64,000 bases of DNA from Siderastrea radians (Eukaryota > Cnidaria > Anthozoa > Scleractinia > Rhizangiidae), in the NCBI GenBank assembly GCA_964017195.1, contig OZ024895.1:27370875-27434874 (forward strand), in the 5' to 3' direction. The notes under the pieces are model-generated. The model was given only the letters and a program-made list of their open reading frames with translations. It had not been told where the DNA came from and did not search any database. Made by a program: the position numbers and the translations under genes. Below, in pieces: positions 61,440 through 64,000 of the stretch. Positions within the stretch are counted from its first letter, which is position 1. Each line of letters starts with the position of its first letter.

Positions 61440-62160
61440 TCATCGTGACTTTGAACAACCTACAGGAGCCAAAGACTTGTAGAATTGTAAAGCGACGATC
61501 ACACGTCAAACTAATGTTGGCGAACTCATAGTCGTGTTGGCAAACTCAAATTGGTGTGTGGAGAGGACACAACAACATGTTGGCAAACTGTTGGGAAAAC
61601 GTTGGCGAGAACAGAGACAAGTTCTATTTGTCGCTATCAGTTTGCCAACATGTTGTTGTGTCGTTCACACACACCAATTTGAGTTTGCCAACCGTGAGTT
61701 GTGCAACATTAGTTTGACGTGTGAAGGCCACTTCAAACGTTCCCCTACAGGCCCGTCTTAACTTTATGAAAAGTGACTGTTAAAACACAGGCTCAGCCTT
61801 CAAAACTGTTTCCTGCTGCCGAGAGCTTGGACGCGGAGAATTTTTAAAAGATGTCTGATATTCAGTAGAGCAATTCACATTAGAGCTTGGAAGTGATTAT
61901 TATTAACTTCAAAATAACTTCCATATTTTTTCCTACTACCACTGGAATTGTTTGTAGGAAATTCGTCCCGGAGGAACCAAACCAACCGAGTCTGGCAAAG
62001 AAGAAGTGATTCCATTCTTTGAACCAGGGAATGTGCTCTTTCAGCGGACTGTTAAGGTCACAGCAATAGCCCTCCTTGTGTCCGCCATCAGCGGTTTTCT
62101 CTACCATATGATAAGAACAATGTTAAAGGGCAAACACGGTAAGTCGGCAAGAGCAGTTAA

Positions 62161-62193
<33 letters not shown>

Positions 62194-62393
62194 AACAATA
62201 AGAATAATAATATTAGGTTTCTCGGCTTGTATTTATTTGGCATTTTAGAGGGAATTAGTGCTTTATATTCATTTAAGCAGAAGTTAGGGTTTTTTCCCCT
62301 CGAAAATTAGCTGCATAGTCTACGTTTGCGCCCTATGCATGCTATTTAGGGACATAGCATAGAAACGTCTTGTACTGCAATAGTAATAACAAA

Positions 62394-62439
<46 letters not shown>

Positions 62440-63264
62440 GTTTTTTTTCCGAAAATTAGCTGCATAGGCTACGTTTGCGCCCTGTGCATGCTATTTAGGG
62501 ACATAGCATATATACGTCTTGCACTGCTATAATATTAATTAAAACAAGAAGTGGAGCTTTTGTCTATTAACTGCATCAATCGGCTCAAGTCTGAACTTGC
62601 CAGCGTCATCATGTCTCAGCCTCTGTTGACGCCTCTGTTACACTCAAAAAAGTTGAATCTTTCGGATGAAAAAGAAATGGCAATCACTAGTGATTGCATT
62701 AGACAGTTCAACTTTTAAAACTAATATCGAAAAGAGAAGTTAACAATTCGCTTCTTACTTTAATTCGCTTGACGTCGTTCAACAATTTGAAAGTTTCAAA
62801 GTTTTCTCTTCAAAACTGGGCTACGGGCTATGACTGATGTTTACATTGACAGTGTTATCGTTGAATGTTAAAAGAACCTTTTTCCTACTCTTTGTTTGGG
62901 AATATTCAATGTTTTAATTTCAACGTTGTTTACGATGTAACTTTTGGTTCTTGATTTGTCTCAGTAAATGGACGATTGGACAGACAGGTGCACACAGGAT
63001 GATTTTGAACAGATAGGTGCAATTTGTGTGTCATTATTCTCCACAGAACGACCGAAAAGTCCACGGAAAGAACTAGCTGCAGTCAAAATGGAGATGAGGC
63101 AACTCTTGGATGACTTTCACAACAGAATAAAGCAGAGAATTTTTGCCCTTAAAATCAAACATAGACAGGAACTCTTACATTTCAGAGAAATTAGAAAAAA
63201 ACTTTATGTTGTAACGCTATCTTACCGTAGAAAAGATTCATCTGAAATAGAGCAACAAGTTTAA
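47558..63264 (+). CDS. Ionotropic-glutamate-receptor-like channel: PA14, TSP1, FN3, ligand-binding domain and K+-type pore
   Basis: Exons, phases matching throughout: 47558-47855 and 48447-48613 (PA14/GLEYA-like: AQETGTYIFYLTCDDSCELK, then HHMTVGVKLPTGSY), 49368-49538 (thrombospondin type 1: WGAWSQCSRTCGVGTQSR, six Cys), 50846-51145 (FN3: KIRVTWKALPAP, YSLQVAALNGKGLGPYSEAI), 51627-52072 (LBD S1: MLPKLLPDMI, FVREEW, VEGIAVLMRKPS; TM1 VFVIMLALHFLFGLVAWNL), 53175-53269 and 53785-53944 (pore helix and filter joined as WWSAAVSMTTVGYGDSYP, TM3 LLAILSVLVGVVMNVLF), 54504-54573, 60848-61122 (LBD S2: LKSGALDGALIDVLTLDTF), 61249-61338, 61958-62138 (TM4 VTAIALLVSAISGFLYH) and 63047-63264 (basic cytoplasmic tail ending SSEIEQQV, TAA). 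It lacks the usual amino-terminal LIVBP-like domain. Expected to be a plasma-membrane, ligand-gated channel. The filter predicts K+ selectivity, as in bacterial GluR0. The 61249 exon is the least certain. Confidence 0.85.
49681..49786. repeat. Foldback with Penelope-end-like sequence
   Basis: TGACATTGACTGACGTTACG at the left pairs with CGAAACGTCAGTCAATGACA at the right; inner arm ACAACCTGAGCGGA / TCCGCTCAGGTTGT. The right half has CTGATGATGAG...GTCGAAACGTC, reminiscent of retroelement 3' ends with hammerhead-like boxes, but with abnormal spacing. Lies in a receptor intron. Confidence 0.55.
51284..51342 (+). repeat. Microsatellite (AAT)n(ATG)n
   Basis: About six ATA/AAT units followed by about sixteen ATG units, in the intron before the ligand-binding exon. 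Confidence 0.9.
54590..55025 (+). pseudogene. LINE ORF2 C-terminal fragment
   Basis: Encodes NPDYKSLVRPIL, YAAPVWCPFLVKGI, KWSPLEKRRYFL, FASKRTRSNDSY, and ends FIRIVKQWNDLPEWVVGAGN, FKRSLESFLNIS. This is the usual C-terminus of CR1/jockey-like ORF2 proteins (WNxLP...F+..L). Several frame changes. Lies in the large receptor intron. Confidence 0.75.
55515..57345. repeat. Region bounded by inverted (TCGAGT)n blocks, with Penelope RT fragment inside
   Basis: GAGTTTGGACCCGAGTTCGA at about 55517 with several GAGTTC units is the reverse complement of 57303-57345 (GAACTCGGGTCCAAACTC). Between them lies the minus-strand Penelope fragment. The two blocks may be terminal repeats of one inserted unit of about 1.8 kb. 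Confidence 0.5.
55705..56421 (-). pseudogene. Penelope-like reverse transcriptase, C-terminal 238 codons
   Basis: A single open frame without stops: VWKRYIVDIFSIWNTNKDEV (the catalytic DD box reads VD, so one Asp is replaced), ANSHHPTIEFMAEVSDTDTT, HFKPTETFQYTHFSSSHPPG, then a terminal block PSVPNLKQILTQNWHLIQQQ. N-terminal RT part and GIY-YIG are missing. The best preserved of the PLE fragments in the window; antisense in the receptor intron. Confidence 0.8.
57558..57790 (+). pseudogene. Paired-domain-type transposase N-terminus (Tc1/mariner-like), fragment
   Basis: MARNSLRDFYDPGKPLPSNA, then RNEIVNLFNAGLGLSDI, then in another frame GAVHKIVRHYSVHATTQPFSCGG. This is the helix-turn-helix (PAI-like) start of a Tc1/mariner-like transposase as found in marine invertebrates, which resembles the Pax paired domain. 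It breaks off after the linker. Confidence 0.5.
58843..59287. repeat. Inverted repeat within the large palindrome
   Basis: Left arm ACAGGCTTACCATCCTCTGT, right arm end GAGGATGGTAAGCCTGTGG; the arms extend about 190 bp (TTTATCAAATTAGCA / TGCTAATTTGATAAA, CTCCTAAATTT / AAATTTAGGAG) with a spacer of about 60 bp containing GAGAAAGAGAACTTG. Non-coding foldback. Confidence 0.75.
59644..59938. repeat. Near-perfect palindrome carrying two hammerhead-like boxes
   Basis: Arms of about 145 bp are almost identical in inverse orientation, meeting at GGGGCTACAAAAGTAGCCCC. The right arm contains CTGAAGA (59800), a perfect stem GGTTTG/CAAACC and GAAA (59825-59828), the box order of a hammerhead core; the left arm contains the mirror on the minus strand. 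Looks like two Penelope-type ends joined head to head. Confidence 0.7.
61383..61438 (+). repeat. Microsatellite (AAGC)n
   Basis: About eleven AAGC units just after the 61249-61338 exon, preceded by a (CCATCCGT)-like degenerate run. Confidence 0.9.
61499..61723. repeat. MITE-like element with ACACGTCAAACTAATGTTG ends
   Basis: Left end ACACGTCAAACTAATGTTG; right end CAACATTAGTTTGACGTGTG. Inner arms TTGGCAAACTCAAATTGGTG / CACCAATTTGAGTTTGCCAA and ACACAACAACATGTTGGCAA / TTGCCAACATGTTGTTGTGT. Spacer of about 35 bp. Receptor intron. Confidence 0.85.
62295..62530 (+). repeat. Tandem duplication of about 85 bp around an (AAT)n microsatellite
   Basis: GAAAATTAGCTGCATAGTCT...GCATGCTATTTAGGGACATA at 62301-62370 recurs at 62450-62520 with few changes (GAAAATTAGCTGCATAGGCT). 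The (AAT)n run at 62393-62438 lies between them. A shorter (ATA)n run is at 62162-62195. Confidence 0.8.
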
Positions 63265-63282
63265 CTTAACAACAAGTGAACC

Positions 63283-63360
63283 ATGTTCCCAGAGTCTCTC
63301 TTCTTCTCAACGCTCTCTCCCGCTCCAGGGGAGAGAAAAAAGACTCTGGCAACGAGGTTG
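63283..63360. repeat. Hairpin element, diverged copy of the 1180-1240 family
   Basis: CCCAGAGTCTCTC at the left against GAGAGAAAAAAGACTCTGG and CAACGAGGTTGAC at the right; same end words as 1180-1240. Located just after the receptor stop codon. Confidence 0.5.
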
Positions 63361-63529
63361 ACAAAAGTGAATAGTTTAATCAAATATTTAAAAACACAGT
63401 CACCACACGGGTACGGTTATGACTATTGGAGGGATAAAGTGTTATTACTGGAGTCATTTTCAAACAAAATTCAAGTCCCTAACAGTGCAGTAGCCTTTCA
63501 ACAACGTTTAAAGTGCTACTAGGATGAAA

Positions 63530-64000
63530 ATTTCTTATTTTGTTAATTTTCAACTTTTTTAAACTTCAAACTGTTCAATAGATACCATATTATACGAATC
63601 GCGATAAATTACATCAATATATGCTTACACGGCCCGGGAATATGTGTCCGAAAACCGCGTTAAACACGTCCGCCATTACTCAGTTCGCAAAAGAGAAGCC
63701 CGCGAATTTCATGGAAGCGGTCTTATCTCTAACCACGTGAATTTTGCTCATGACGTAGAAGTCTCAACCATCGCCACAACAAAGGCCGGAGAAGAGTATA
63801 ATGCAGAGTCGAAAATAGAGAGCCAAACATTGCATTATGTGGTTGTGTTTTCCGTCGAATTTGTCGTCCAGTTCTTTTGAGAGCGATTAAGGACAAAGTT
63901 TTTTGGCAAAGTCGACGAACTCGCAGAAGTCACGCCATACGATGACAGTTCAGAGCCTCTCGCTACCGAAGAGGAAGCCGTCTCACAATGCAAGAATGGA
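63530..64000 (+). other. Unassigned; possible fragment of a coding repeat
   Basis: An open frame from about 63644 to 63880 (starting at GTG, VKHVRHYSVRKREAREFHGS, ending VVFSVEFVVQFF) has no recognised family and no ATG at its start. The sequence continues to the window end without a clear exon. It could be a transposon or gene fragment; nothing more can be said. Confidence 0.3.

Noticed and set aside
63644..63880. Open frame of 78 codons as a gene
   Set aside because: Starts at GTG, no family, no splice context; left as unassigned.

Overview
The window looks like nuclear DNA of a cnidarian, most likely an anthozoan such as a stony coral. This is an inference. Two intron-rich animal genes lie among dense mobile elements: Penelope-like, LINE, Ty3/gypsy and Maverick/adintovirus-like elements and many short foldback elements. 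Splice sites are GT-AG apart from one GC-AG intron. No rRNA, tRNA or CRISPR array was found.

Layout. (1) 1-10.6 kb: the last nine recognisable exons of the catalytic subunit A of the vacuolar H+-ATPase, + strand. Its introns carry Penelope-like fragments and foldback elements. (2) 10.6-19.1 kb: gene-poor DNA with MITE-like foldbacks, a retroposon tail and a LINE fossil. (3) 19.1-23.9 kb: a complete Ty3/gypsy LTR retrotransposon with 112-bp LTRs and a perfect 5-bp target duplication GTTAG. It carries two in-frame stops and one frame change. (4) 24.6-25.5 kb: the 3' part of a LINE.

(5) About 25.6-42.9 kb: a virus-like Maverick/adintovirus-type element. It encodes an integrase with chromodomain, two tandem penton-like proteins, a double jelly-roll major capsid protein, an adenain-type protease, a packaging ATPase, a parvovirus-type phospholipase A2, several very small Arg-rich core-like proteins, a two-TM protein, a RING finger and a SLOG-like protein. 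No DNA polymerase B is visible, and the integrase lacks its front half. Many genes are broken, but the protease, the ATPase and the two-TM gene are open. A 1.4-kb non-coding repeat is inserted in one of its genes, and an inverted copy of the same repeat sits in a Penelope element at 2.8-4.2 kb.

(6) 43-46 kb: no gene seen, some foldbacks. (7) About 46.3-63.3 kb: the most striking gene. It is an ionotropic-glutamate-receptor-like channel with an extracellular PA14-TSP1-FN3 front end and a pore exon pair that splices together a potassium-type filter, TTVGYGD. Its 6.3-kb intron contains a LINE, a Penelope fragment, a paired-domain transposase fragment and a nested long inverted repeat. (8) 63.3-64 kb: a foldback element and unassigned sequence.

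How the genes fit together: the two cellular genes are unrelated. The Maverick genes form a virion morphogenesis module (capsid, protease, ATPase, core proteins) on + and an accessory module on both strands around two divergent promoters that share CCAAT and ACGTGA motifs.
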